Below are positions 16,299-23,477 of a DNA stretch of 25,731 nucleotides, one piece after another (positions within the stretch are counted from its first letter, which is position 1; each line of letters opens with the position of its first letter). The DNA is taken from contig CALWVX010000004.1 in the NCBI GenBank assembly GCA_944385065.1, positions 1-25,731 on the forward strand, read 5' to 3'. This DNA is from an uncultured Oscillospiraceae bacterium. Its GTDB lineage: Bacteria; Bacillota; Clostridia; Oscillospirales; Oscillospiraceae. The translations under genes and the position numbers were made by a program. The notes below the pieces were generated by a model. The model worked only from the letters and a program-made list of their open reading frames with translations. It was not told the DNA's origin and did not search any database.

Positions 16299-16327
16299 AT
16301 TATAAGCGACAATTCCAGATTCTGCAA
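16299..16327 (-). promoter_or_regulatory. Promoter of TetR-large protein operon
   Basis: On the minus strand TTGCAG (16327-16322) and TATAAT (16304-16299) are 17 bp apart. The region beyond the -10 is AT-rich. No clear long palindrome that would serve as a TetR operator is visible. Confidence 0.75.
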
Positions 16328-16390
16328 GCCGCGGGGCGTTACAATCCTGTCAAATTTTGCCCTGTCCGCTCCTCCCTCCGGAATCCAATG

Positions 16391-16427
16391 AAAAAGCCGC
16401 CGCGGATGATATATCGTCCAAGGCGGC
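16391..16427 (-). terminator. Minus-strand intrinsic terminator upstream of the TetR promoter
   Basis: Read on the minus strand, GCCGCC (16427-16422) pairs with GGCGGC (16401-16396), and inside it GGACGATATATCATCC is a near-perfect palindrome; TTTTT (16395-16391) follows. It would stop transcription arriving from the right, yet no intact minus-strand gene lies there now, so it may mark the 3' end of a lost gene. Confidence 0.65.
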
Positions 16428-16429
16428 AA

Positions 16430-16872
16430 AATGATCAAGGAAATGACTGCCGCAGAACTGAACGCAGACTGCCGCACCTATAAACAGCTCTGCAGACCAG
16501 GGATATGCGCCGGGCAGGACTCTGCTCGGATACAAATATTTCCGCGCAGCAGAAGCCGTGGCTGTCCATGGCGGGTTCCTTTGCTGACCCCCTTGAATTC
16601 CAGTATGATGAATGTTATCCTCTGCTTGGTTGGCAGCGTCTTGTTCCGCATTGAATTGGGGGCTCTCAGCGGAGTCGTATTGAAAAAGACGAGTTTGGGA
16701 TAGAGTTCATTTCGCTAACCGCGGTCCCCACACAGAAGAGCACTTTTCATATGACATGCTCCCCCTAAAAGAGGCAGAAAAAACGGCTGCCAACATAGGG
16801 GGAGCATTCGTCGTAAGAAAAAATAAATCTGATGTTCTCGCGGCGCGCAAACAAAAATTAAAAAATTTTTGA
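16430..16872 (+). pseudogene. Frame-broken coding debris at island boundary, unrecognised
   Basis: No intact gene is visible between 16,330 and 16,956. Protein-like stretches occur in different plus frames: a 49-codon ORF at 16505-16654 containing SAQQKPWLSMAGSFADPLEF and YDECYPLLGWQRLVPH, and an open frame 16684-16872 without a start that reads EEHFSYDMLPLKEAEKTAAN and ends LAARKQKLKNF. The abrupt frame changes suggest a decayed gene or genes. I recognise no family, and part of this could be chance. Confidence 0.25.
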
Positions 16873-16918
16873 AATTGGCTCAAATTCAAACAAAACTTTA
16901 ACAATTCTATGTTATGTA
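16868..16918 (+). promoter_or_regulatory. Possible degenerate copy of the island promoter element
   Basis: AAATTC (16882-16887) sits at the same distance from a weak -10-like TATGTA (16913-16918) as in the four well-conserved island promoters, and the region has no clear -35 box. The left half of the element, however, does not match. If real, it would place the two-component operon under its own regulator. Confidence 0.3.
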
Positions 16919-16956
16919 ATAGGCAGCATCTGAAAGAGATCGAGGAGGGGACTTCG

Positions 16957-17841
16957 ATGGAAAGGTGGAAGCAGATCCTGAACAAGCTTCTGTTTCCCGG
17001 AAAAATCGTGACTCTTTTGAGTATTCCAATTTCCGCAGTGCTGCTGATCTACGCATTTGGCTTTGCCCAGGAGCAAAATATCATCGTTTACCTCGCATAT
17101 GTCTTTTCCGCCTATACGCTGGTCATTGTATGCGCTCAAATTTTTGTCTGGTCAAAAAAGCTTGCCGTCTTGCTGCACCAGAACAAATATATTCACCGGT
17201 ATTTGACAGATCTCGCGTTCCGGATGCACCTATCGCTCCATCTATCCGTTGGACTCAATCTGATATATGCCGTGATGAAGCTCTTCTTTGGGTTTTACTA
17301 TCATTCGGTATGGTTTGGAACTTTCGGTGTCTATTACACCTTGCTGGCCGTCATGCGCTTTCTCTTGCTCCGCCATGTCAATCGGAACGCCTTTGGAAAG
17401 GAACTCATCCTGGAGTGGAAGCGCTACCGGTTTTGCGGAGCGATTCTGCTTCCAATGACGCTTGCGCTGTCTGGTGTGATCGTTCTCGTCATCGAAAAAA
17501 ATGAGGGCTTCCAATATCCCGGGTACCTCATTTATGTCATGGCGATGTATGCTTTTTATGCCGTCATCTCGGCGGCCATCCATGTCGTCAAATATAGAAA
17601 GCATCAAAGCCCTGTTATGACGGCTGCGAAGGTCATCAGCCTGTCCTCCGCGCTCGTCTCAATCTTGTCTCTGGAGACGGCCATGATCTCTCAGTTCGGG
17701 GACAGCAGTGATACATGGTTCCGCCTGGTCATGACTGCATGCACAGGCGCCGGAGTCTGCGCGATCATCCTGGGGATGGCGATTTATATGATTGTCCATT
17801 CGACCAAGCAGCTGAAAAAGCTGCAAAAAGATTTTTTGTAA
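16957..17841 (+). CDS. Eight-TM membrane protein of two-component operon, unknown function
   Basis: 294-aa integral membrane protein. Hydrophobic segments correspond to about eight helices, including TLLSIPISAVLLIYAFGF, YLAYVFSAYTLVIVCAQI and GAGVCAIILGMAIYMIV. Connecting loops are short and the C-terminus is basic (KQLKKLQKDFL). I chose ATG 16957 because GAGGAGGGG lies 6 nt upstream; an earlier in-frame ATG has no ribosome site. It starts the operon with a response regulator and kinase, 28 bp ahead of the regulator. That position suggests a sensing or signal-modulating partner, but I do not recognise the family. Codon use is more AT-rich than in genes to the left. Confidence 0.85.
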   Translation: MERWKQILNKLLFPGKIVTLLSIPISAVLLIYAFGFAQEQNIIVYLAYVFSAYTLVIVCAQIFVWSKKLAVLLHQNKYIHRYLTDLAFRMHLSLHLSVGLNLIYAVMKLFFGFYYHSVWFGTFGVYYTLLAVMRFLLLRHVNRNAFGKELILEWKRYRFCGAILLPMTLALSGVIVLVIEKNEGFQYPGYLIYVMAMYAFYAVISAAIHVVKYRKHQSPVMTAAKVISLSSALVSILSLETAMISQFGDSSDTWFRLVMTACTGAGVCAIILGMAIYMIVHSTKQLKKLQKDFL

Positions 17842-17869
17842 AAGAAGACAGCAAGAGAGGAGAAAAAGA

Positions 17870-18541
17870 ATGATTAAAATTCTTGTCGTTGACGACGATG
17901 CCAAGTTGACCCAGAGCGTGTGTACCTATCTCAATGACAGCGGCTATGAAGCCAAGGGCTGTCTCAGTGCTCAGGCCGCTTATGACGCCATGTACAGCCA
18001 TATTTACGATCTCATTATCTCGGATATTATGATGCCGGGGATCGATGGATTCGAGTTTGCAGAGACGGTGCGCGGCCTCAATAAAAATGTACCCATTCTG
18101 TTTATGTCGGCCCGAGACGATCTTCCGGCCAAGCAGAAAGGATTTGATCTGGGGATCGACGATTATATGGTAAAGCCTGTCGATTTCAGCGAACTGCTGA
18201 TGCGGGTGCGCGCCCTGCTTCGCCGGGCCAATATTGAGGCCAGCCGTAAGCTGACCGTGGGAAACCTGGTCTTGGATGCCGATGCTCTCTCGGCTACGGT
18301 GGATGGAGCAGATGTTCCGGTGACCACCCGGGAGTTCAACATCATGTATAAACTGCTGTCCTACCCCAACCACGCCTTCTCCCGCTCCCAGCTCATGGAT
18401 GAGTTCTGGGGCATAGACAGCGACACCAACCTGCGGGCGGTGGACGTCTATATCACCAAACTGCGGGAAAAATTTTCTGTCTGTCCGGGCTTTGAGATCA
18501 AGACGGTCCGGGGCCTGGGCTATAAGGCGGTGCTGAAATGA
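17870..18541 (+). CDS. OmpR-family response regulator of the membrane island
   Basis: 223-aa DNA-binding response regulator. The receiver has acidic residues Asp8-Asp10, phospho-acceptor Asp52 in IISDIMMPG, Ser80 (MSARDD) and Lys102 (VKPVDF). The winged-helix domain (about 125-221) shows VTTREFNIMYKLL, the recognition helix region NLRAVDVYITKLREKF and the closing VRGLGYKAV. An AGAGAGGAG ribosome site lies 7 nt upstream. It overlaps the kinase gene as ATGA. It is the simplest candidate activator for the shared promoter element found before four other island transcription units; this is inference from location and promoter design. Confidence 0.93.
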   Translation: MIKILVVDDDAKLTQSVCTYLNDSGYEAKGCLSAQAAYDAMYSHIYDLIISDIMMPGIDGFEFAETVRGLNKNVPILFMSARDDLPAKQKGFDLGIDDYMVKPVDFSELLMRVRALLRRANIEASRKLTVGNLVLDADALSATVDGADVPVTTREFNIMYKLLSYPNHAFSRSQLMDEFWGIDSDTNLRAVDVYITKLREKFSVCPGFEIKTVRGLGYKAVLK

Positions 18542-19617
18542 AGAAGGGAGAACAGAAAAGACTCAAATCCCGATTTCCGCCATCTCTCTTTGCACTGTAT
18601 CTGGTCACACTGCTGTTGATGTCCGGAATTCACATTGGGCTTGTCACGCTGATCAATGAAAATCCAGGCTGGAACACCTCGGTGCAGATCCTGATCCCAA
18701 CCGCTTACTGGACCTTGGTAGCGGTGTGCCTGACGCTGTTCACACGGTATCAGATCACCAAAACCTATGACAAGCCCATGAAGGAATTGGCCAAGGCTGC
18801 AGAACGTGTGGCACACGGTGATTTTTCCGTCTATATCCCGCCGCTCCACACAACAAATCGTCACGACTATTTGGATCTCATGTTTCTGGACTTCAATAAG
18901 ATGGTGGCGGAGCTGGGCAGCCTGGAGACCATGCGGACCGATTTTATCGCCAATGTATCCCACGAGATCAAGACCCCCCTGGCGGGGATTCAAAACTACG
19001 CCCAGCTGCTCCGGCGGCCTGGACTGACTGATGAGGAACGGGAGACCTATATCTCCGCGATTTTGACCAGCACCCGCCGGCTGTCTTCCCTGGTGACCAA
19101 TATTCTGAAGCTCAATAAGCTGGAGAGCCAGCAGATCGTGCCGCAGTTTGAGCCCTATGACCTGTGCGGCCAACTGAGCGAGTGCGCCATGGCCTTCGAG
19201 CCGCTCTGGGAAGAGAAGAACATTGACTTTGAGGCGGATATCGAGGATCGTGCCACGATTTATGGGGATGCCAGCCTGCTGGAACTGGTTTGGAACAACC
19301 TGTTGTCCAATGCCTTCAAATTTACGGAGCCCGGCGGTCTCGTTACCTTAAAGCAGACCTCCGACGATACGCATGTTTTTGTATCGGTATCAGATACCGG
19401 CTGCGGGATGTCACCAGAGACACAGAAACATATTTTTGATAAGTTTTACCAGGGAGATACCTCTCACGCCACAGAGGGGAACGGGCTTGGTCTGGCCCTG
19501 GCGCTGCGCGTTCTGCAGCTAATGAACGCCGCCATCCAGGTGGACAGCGCCGTGGGCCGGGGCACCACGTTTACCGTGCAAATCCCCACGGAAGAAAAAA
19601 CGAAGGAAAGCAGTTGA
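18538..19617 (+). CDS. Sensor histidine kinase of the membrane island
   Basis: 359-aa kinase with two membrane helices (about 17-39 and 49-69) separated by only about 10 residues, so it has almost no extracellular domain and must sense within the membrane or through a partner. This is typical of intramembrane-sensing kinases of cell-envelope stress systems. A HAMP-like linker (AERVAHGDFSVYIPP) leads to the H-box FIANVSHEIKTPLAG with His142, N-box NNLLSNAFKF, G1 DTGCGM, F-box FDKFYQGD and G2 GNGLGLALAL. It overlaps the regulator by 4 bp. The 8-TM protein encoded first in the operon could be its sensory partner. Confidence 0.92.
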   Translation: MKKGEQKRLKSRFPPSLFALYLVTLLLMSGIHIGLVTLINENPGWNTSVQILIPTAYWTLVAVCLTLFTRYQITKTYDKPMKELAKAAERVAHGDFSVYIPPLHTTNRHDYLDLMFLDFNKMVAELGSLETMRTDFIANVSHEIKTPLAGIQNYAQLLRRPGLTDEERETYISAILTSTRRLSSLVTNILKLNKLESQQIVPQFEPYDLCGQLSECAMAFEPLWEEKNIDFEADIEDRATIYGDASLLELVWNNLLSNAFKFTEPGGLVTLKQTSDDTHVFVSVSDTGCGMSPETQKHIFDKFYQGDTSHATEGNGLGLALALRVLQLMNAAIQVDSAVGRGTTFTVQIPTEEKTKESS

Positions 19618-19621
19618 TAAG

Positions 19622-20200
19622 ATGCGTGAAGTTCAAAATCCAAATATGGGACATATCGGATATGAGTACCGGGAGATCACAGTTTCCCGGGGGCTGTCCC
19701 CCCTGTGCCTGGACAGCTATCCCTGCTTTGGCTGGGAGCCTGACCCCAACCATGAGGCCGGGCAGGTCAGACACTCCAAATGGAGCAGCCGCCCGGGCCA
19801 ACCCCAAAAGCGGGATATGGTAACACTGTACTTCCGCAGAAAGCGCAGCATCTGCAACAAAGCGGAGCTGACCAGGCTCCAGCGCAATTTTGACAGCTGC
19901 ATTGCGGAACTTCAGGCGCTGGAGCGGTCCAAAACAACTTCAGCCATGATCGCCGCACTGACGGTTGCGCTGATCGGCTGCGCATTTATGGCTGGAGCTA
20001 CCTTCGCAGTCACCGCGGAGCCACCCATCATCTGGCTGACGATTCTGCTGGCCATTCCGGGCTTCATCGGCTGGATTGTACCGTATTTTCTCTACCGGAA
20101 GCTGGTTCAGAAGAAGACATCCGAGATCGAACCGCTGATGGAAAGCAAATATGATGAAATCGAAGGGCTCTGCGAAAAGGGAAGCCGCCTGATTCATTGA
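19622..20200 (+). CDS. Two-TM paralogue family protein 1 (GYEY-FGW / GFIGWI type)
   Basis: 192-aa membrane protein of unrecognised function, the first of three paralogues in this island. Layout: cytoplasmic N-terminus with GYEYREITV and SYPCFGW, a basic strand (VTLYFRRKRS), a charged helix (NKAELTRLQRNFDSCIAEL) likely to form a coiled coil, two membrane helices (about 107-130 and 136-157) holding IPGFIGWIVPYFLYR, and a charged C-terminal helix (SKYDEIEGLCEKGS). Both tails should lie on the same side. The ATG is 4 bp after the kinase stop, so it belongs to the two-component operon, which ends at the hairpin just downstream. It has a longer N-terminal insert than its relatives. Confidence 0.8.
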   Translation: MREVQNPNMGHIGYEYREITVSRGLSPLCLDSYPCFGWEPDPNHEAGQVRHSKWSSRPGQPQKRDMVTLYFRRKRSICNKAELTRLQRNFDSCIAELQALERSKTTSAMIAALTVALIGCAFMAGATFAVTAEPPIIWLTILLAIPGFIGWIVPYFLYRKLVQKKTSEIEPLMESKYDEIEGLCEKGSRLIH

Positions 20201-20240
20201 AAAAGGCTGGACACCAAACCAGGTGTCCAGCCTTTTTCAT
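20201..20240 (+). terminator. Rho-independent terminator of two-component operon
   Basis: AAAAGGCTGGACACC (20201-20215) pairs perfectly with GGTGTCCAGCCTTTT (20222-20236) around loop AAACCA. The T-run is part of the stem end. It begins directly after the stop codon of the first paralogue and abuts the next promoter element. Confidence 0.92.
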
Positions 20241-20289
20241 ATTTCAGCAACAAAAGCCAAACAGAAAACGGGAAGAACGGCGGTATCTT
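20239..20289 (+). promoter_or_regulatory. Island promoter element, copy 1 (upstream of CmpB-like gene)
   Basis: ATATTTCA begins at 20239, followed by a CAAC..AAA block, and the -10 hexamer TATCTT (20284-20289) begins exactly 45 bp after the element's first base. No -35 hexamer is seen. The copy matches those at 20936, 21685 and 23478 best in its first 17 bases. Confidence 0.6.
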
Positions 20290-20320
20290 TGTACAGCCAC
20301 AGAAAGGAAGGTAACAAAAC

Positions 20321-20920
20321 ATGTCAGCTTTGGAACTTTCCCGTCCAGCCGTTCGCAAGACGCTGCGGGAGTTGATCGTCCCCTATCTTCTGTTTTTCTT
20401 CGCGGCCAGCTTCTGCGGCTGGCTGTTTGAAGTCGTTGTTTACTGGGTGCAAAACTTTTCGGAGTTTCATTTTGCGGAACTGCTCCTATTCTATCGGGGC
20501 GTGCTCCACGGACCCTGGGCGCCCATCTATGGAGTGGGCGCTGTTTTGATGGTCCTGCTCTCTCAGAAAATTGGAAAGCGGCCTGGCCGCTACTTTGTCG
20601 TCTGCATGGTTGTCTGCGGTGTCGTGGAGTATGGGACCGCTTGGGTGCTGGAAACCATGTTCCACGCGAAATGGTGGGACTACACCGGCTATTTTCTGAA
20701 CCTGCACGGCCGGATCTGCGCCGTGAGTCTGATCTTTTTCGCCTTGGCCGGGATGGCCGTCGCCTATCTTGTCGCTCCACGGTTTTGGCGCGTGATCGCC
20801 CGGATTCCTATCTCAGGAAAAGCACTGCTCTGCGTTGGACTTACCGCACTGTTTTTGTCGGATCTTGTTCTGTCGCTTGCTGCGCCTAACATGGGACTCG
20901 GCGTACAGCTCTGCGGATAA
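20321..20920 (+). CDS. CmpB-like putative ABC-transporter type IV membrane protein (PF06541)
   Basis: 199-aa polytopic membrane protein of about five helices. Family features are the opening FFAASFCGWLFEVVVYWV, RGVLHGPWAPIYGVGAVL and the block WWDYTGYFLNLHGRICAVSL, matching the conserved (N)RG-L-GP--PIYG and WDY--NLHGRI motifs of this group. The family name suggests a transporter, but no ATPase is encoded nearby and its activity is unknown. AAGGAAGG lies upstream of ATG 20321. It stands alone between the shared promoter element and the next copy of it. Confidence 0.85.
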   Translation: MSALELSRPAVRKTLRELIVPYLLFFFAASFCGWLFEVVVYWVQNFSEFHFAELLLFYRGVLHGPWAPIYGVGAVLMVLLSQKIGKRPGRYFVVCMVVCGVVEYGTAWVLETMFHAKWWDYTGYFLNLHGRICAVSLIFFALAGMAVAYLVAPRFWRVIARIPISGKALLCVGLTALFLSDLVLSLAAPNMGLGVQLCG

Positions 20921-20935
20921 AAAATTTCCCTTTTA

Positions 20936-20986
20936 ATATTGCGCAAACGGAATTCAAGCACTGGACAAATAATTCCCCGTTAAGAT
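20936..20986 (+). promoter_or_regulatory. Island promoter element, copy 2 (upstream of paralogue 2)
   Basis: ATATTGCGCAAACGGAATTC begins at 20936, preceded by TTTTA, and TAAGAT (20981-20986) begins exactly 45 bp after its first base. There is no -35 box at the usual spacing. CAAATAATT at 20966-20974 is also shared with the copy at 21685 at the same register. Confidence 0.7.
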
Positions 20987-21053
20987 AACACCATCAGCAA
21001 GAGAGCAAAAAACTTCATCATAAATGCAAAATCAATACAAGGAGATATGCCCT

Positions 21054-21671
21054 ATGAGCGAGCAAAGAGATTATACCGGATATGAATACAAGCAGGTCAC
21101 TGCGGATACCTGCATGGAGAGTTTGTGGAGGGACAGCCTGGAGCATTTCGGCTGGACGGCGGAGAAAAGCGAGGCCAAGATCGTGAAGCGACTGCCCTTT
21201 GCCCTTTGGATATTGGCGGCACCCCTCTCCCTTCTCCCCTGGCGGCCCTTCCAGAAGCAGCTGCGCGACCATGAATCCAGCAAGCGGGTGGAGATCACCT
21301 TCAAGCGTGACCGGAAGATTTTCAGAAAGCAGGAACTGGATCAGCTGGAGAGCAAGTTCGAGCACTGTGCCCGATCCATTGAGAGCATGAATGCCTCCAA
21401 GGGTACAACGGCCGCGATTGCCGCCAGCTTGGTAGGGCTCTTGGGAACCGTCTGCCTGGCCATCGCCACCTTTGCCTACCTGGCAGGTATGTCGCCGGCG
21501 TTCATGGTTGCCGCAGTTCCCGGTTTCCTGGGGTGGATCATCCCCTTCTTCCTGTATCGCGCGATGAAGGCGTCCCGGGAGCGGGCGATCGCTCCTAAGA
21601 TCGAGGAGCAGCACGAGAACATCTATGACCTCTGCAAATCCGGAAACGAAATTCTTCGCACTTGTGCCTGA
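21054..21671 (+). CDS. Two-TM paralogue family protein 2
   Basis: 205-aa relative of the proteins at 19622 and 21768. It shares GYEYKQVT, the ES...DSLEHFGW segment, ITFKRDRKI, a charged helix (QELDQLESKFEHCARSIE), the membrane pair (about 119-143 and 146-168, with VPGFLGWIIPFFLYR) and a charged tail (ENIYDLCKSGNEIL). It differs by an extra hydrophobic segment at about 47-65 (LPFALWILAAPLSLLPW), which may add a membrane or interfacial helix. ATG 21054 was chosen because GGAG lies 9 nt upstream and because the other family members start just before GYEY. It has its own copy of the shared promoter. Function unknown. Confidence 0.82.
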   Translation: MSEQRDYTGYEYKQVTADTCMESLWRDSLEHFGWTAEKSEAKIVKRLPFALWILAAPLSLLPWRPFQKQLRDHESSKRVEITFKRDRKIFRKQELDQLESKFEHCARSIESMNASKGTTAAIAASLVGLLGTVCLAIATFAYLAGMSPAFMVAAVPGFLGWIIPFFLYRAMKASRERAIAPKIEEQHENIYDLCKSGNEILRTCA

Positions 21672-21684
21672 ACAGCTGATTTTA

Positions 21685-21735
21685 ATATTTCACAAACCAA
21701 ATTCACGCAAACAGCAAATAATTTCGAACTATCAT
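21685..21735 (+). promoter_or_regulatory. Island promoter element, copy 3 (upstream of paralogue 3)
   Basis: ATATTTCACAAACCAAATTC begins at 21685 behind TTTTA, and TATCAT (21730-21735) begins exactly 45 bp after its first base. CAAATAATT follows within the spacer, as in copy 2. The hexamer window expected for a -35 reads GCAAAC, so an activator is probably needed. Confidence 0.75.
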
Positions 21736-21767
21736 CATCACAACATCAGGAAAGGAGTCATGAAAGA

Positions 21768-22292
21768 ATGATTGATAAGGAAAATGGCTTTGTGGGCTTT
21801 GAATATATGGAGGTCCCCGCCAGGCGCAGCATGGAATCCATGTATGCAGACAGTTATGAAAATTTCGGCTGGGAGTTCGAGGGAAGCTCCAGCCGGGAAG
21901 ACAAGGCCGACAGCATCACCATGAAATTCAAGCGGGACCGGAAACTCCGGAACAAGGCGGAACTGACCCGCCTCCAGCGGCAGTTTGAGGCCTGCGCCCA
22001 TGAGATCGAAACGCTGGAGAATTCCAAGGCCACGGCTGCTACCGTTGCGGCATTCACCATCGGCCTGATCGGAACGGCTTTCCTGGGGGGCGCGGTGTTC
22101 GCCTATCTGGCCGGTATGCTGCCGCTGATGGTGATTCTGGCGGTGCCCGGCTTTATCGGCTGGATCATCCCCTACTTCTGCTATCAGAAACTTCTGAGAA
22201 ACCGCGAACGGCAAATCGCTCCCATCATCGACCAGAAGAATGATGAAATCTACTCGGTCTGCGAGCAGGGCTGCCGCCTGCTGAACGCTTAA
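21768..22292 (+). CDS. Two-TM paralogue family protein 3
   Basis: 174-aa member of the island's paralogue family and the most compact one. It has GFEYMEVP, SMESMYADSYENFGW, a strand MKFKRDRKL, the charged helix NKAELTRLQRQFEACAHEIE, membrane helices at about 91-114 and 117-139 with VPGFIGWIIPYFCYQ, and a tail with NDEIYSVCEQGCRLLN. AAAGGAG lies 11 nt before the ATG. Between them is a three-codon ORF, ATG-AAA-GAA-TGA at 21760, whose stop overlaps this start. It heads a unit with two microprotein genes. Function unknown; a homo- or hetero-oligomeric membrane scaffold is only one possibility. Confidence 0.85.
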   Translation: MIDKENGFVGFEYMEVPARRSMESMYADSYENFGWEFEGSSSREDKADSITMKFKRDRKLRNKAELTRLQRQFEACAHEIETLENSKATAATVAAFTIGLIGTAFLGGAVFAYLAGMLPLMVILAVPGFIGWIIPYFCYQKLLRNRERQIAPIIDQKNDEIYSVCEQGCRLLNA

Positions 22293-22311
22293 CGGAAAGG
22301 AGGATATAACG

Positions 22312-22404
22312 ATGCGCAAAGTGGTAATTGCTTCCCTGGCGGTATCCGGGGTTGCGGCCATCGCCGCCGCTGTGGTCTACCGCTGCAAGAGCCAGCGGCT
22401 CTAA
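22312..22404 (+). CDS. 30-aa single-TM microprotein
   Basis: Small ORF with an excellent ribosome site (GGAAAGGAGG, about 9 nt before the ATG), 19 bp after the stop of paralogue 3. The product has a basic start (MRKVV), one hydrophobic helix rich in Ala and Val (about residues 4-23) and a basic tail (YRCKSQRL). This looks like a small membrane-inserted peptide. I know no family for it. The strong translation signal and operon position argue against chance. Confidence 0.65.
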   Translation: MRKVVIASLAVSGVAAIAAAVVYRCKSQRL

Positions 22405-22516
22405 GGCTGTTTTCTCGACGGCCCCGGGCGCAGAGGAACGCTGCCAGTGTCCGCAACCCGGCGGTTCGGCTCTGTTCATCTGATATGCCATCCACTATAA
22501 GAAAGGAGGTTTTACC

Positions 22517-22597
22517 ATGCTGAAGGTCGTGATTGTCGCGGTTATTGTGGTCGCTGTGATTGCCGTTGGTGCCGTGGTTGCCAAGCGTAAACACTGA
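22517..22597 (+). CDS. 26-aa single-TM microprotein
   Basis: Small ORF with AAAGGAGG about 8 nt before the ATG. The product is MLKVV, then a Val/Ile/Ala-only helix of about 19 residues, then AKRKH. Its design (short basic start, hydrophobic helix, basic end) repeats that of the 30-aa ORF just upstream, so the two may be distant copies. It is followed by a GC-rich hairpin. Function unknown; small regulatory or membrane-stress peptides and toxin-like peptides share this look. Confidence 0.65.
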   Translation: MLKVVIVAVIVVAVIAVGAVVAKRKH

Positions 22598-22616
22598 GAA
22601 AATTCTTTTTCCATAT

Positions 22617-22661
22617 GCGGCCCGGCCGCTTGTTTTCAAAGGCCGGGCCGCGGAAGTTTTA
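22617..22661 (+). terminator. Terminator-like hairpin after microproteins
   Basis: GCGGCCCGGCC (22617-22627) pairs perfectly with GGCCGGGCCGC (22641-22651) across a 13-nt loop. GGAAGTTTTA follows, so the U-tract starts a few bases late. It probably ends the unit that begins with paralogue 3. Confidence 0.65.
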
Positions 22662-22720
22662 TCGCGCCAACATGGAAGCAATCTTAGCGTGTATGGAACC
22701 ACGCTGGAAAAGATGGTTGT

Positions 22721-22990
22721 ATGGGAAACATCAATCCCCATCTGATCTGGCGCGGCGACCTTGACTTTGCGGAGCGCCTGTTCTGCGCAGCAGATAACTT
22801 GGCTCTGGCCATTTTGTCCTATCTGGATTTGGGACGGATTGTCCCTGCCGATGGGAGCGAGATCTCTATCAAAGCCGCCTATGAGCAATATCAGTCAGCA
22901 GACATCCATCAGAGTGTCCGTAAACATATGAGCGGAATCCGTATTCCAAACAAGGGGAGCAGGTCATGCACCAGATTTCAATCTTATTAA
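22721..22990 (+). CDS. Hypothetical protein, 89 aa, overlapping the cysteine hydrolase gene
   Basis: Unrecognised soluble protein. Its sequence (WRGDLDFAERLFCAADNLAL, YLDLGRIVPADG, ADIHQSVRKHM) is balanced and helix-rich, as in a real coding region, while the last 15 residues (Ser/Cys/Arg-rich) look less so. No strong ribosome site precedes ATG 22721. It overlaps the start of the next gene by 25 bp. It may be a small partner of that gene or the remnant of a longer one; a short ORF in another frame (22671-22766) just upstream points to possible decay. Confidence 0.4.
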   Translation: MGNINPHLIWRGDLDFAERLFCAADNLALAILSYLDLGRIVPADGSEISIKAAYEQYQSADIHQSVRKHMSGIRIPNKGSRSCTRFQSY

Positions 22991-23460
22991 CCAAATACTC
23001 AGACTGGATTTCTACACTGGTCTATCATATTGGCGGGCGGGGCTTTACGCATAGTTCCATTGCCCTGGACGAAGATCAAAATACCTATTACAGCTTTAAC
23101 TTTCGCGGGTTCGCGGTGGAGGCAGTGGAAAAACACCGCCGCCGAGGGGTCAAAAACAGCCGCTGCATTCAGCTGCAGGTTTCAGATGAGGCCTATCTGA
23201 AAATCAAAAAGCGGATTCAGGAGATGATGGAAAACCGTTCCGCCTACCGCTATACACGTTTCGGGTTACTCTGCTGCATTCTCCATCTCCCCTTCCGATG
23301 GAAAGATCATTACTTCTGTTCCCAGTTTGTTGCAGAACTTCTATCGGAGAGCGGTGCCGCTCCGCTGGAGCGCATGCCGAACTCCTATCTACCAAACCAA
23401 TTCGCTTCCGAATTATCTGCACTGCCCACCTGTAAAACCATCCTCTGCAACGTCATTTAA
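22966..23460 (+). CDS. Permuted NlpC/P60-like (YiiX type) cysteine hydrolase
   Basis: 164-aa protein that looks like a permuted papain-fold amidase of the YiiX/YebB-like NlpC/P60 superfamily. The order is His first, Cys later: His29 in GFTHSSIALD and Cys118 in DHYFCSQFVAELL, matching the circularly permuted catalytic pair. YYSFNFRGFAVEAVE after the His motif is typical of related gut-Firmicute proteins. No signal peptide is visible, so it may act in the cytosol or at the membrane on a peptide, lipid or acyl substrate. AAGGGGAG lies about 6 nt before the ATG. It lies inside the island of shared promoters but has no element of its own nearby. Confidence 0.75.
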   Translation: MHQISILLTKYSDWISTLVYHIGGRGFTHSSIALDEDQNTYYSFNFRGFAVEAVEKHRRRGVKNSRCIQLQVSDEAYLKIKKRIQEMMENRSAYRYTRFGLLCCILHLPFRWKDHYFCSQFVAELLSESGAAPLERMPNSYLPNQFASELSALPTCKTILCNVI

Positions 23461-23477
23461 AGTCACTTAGCTTTTTA

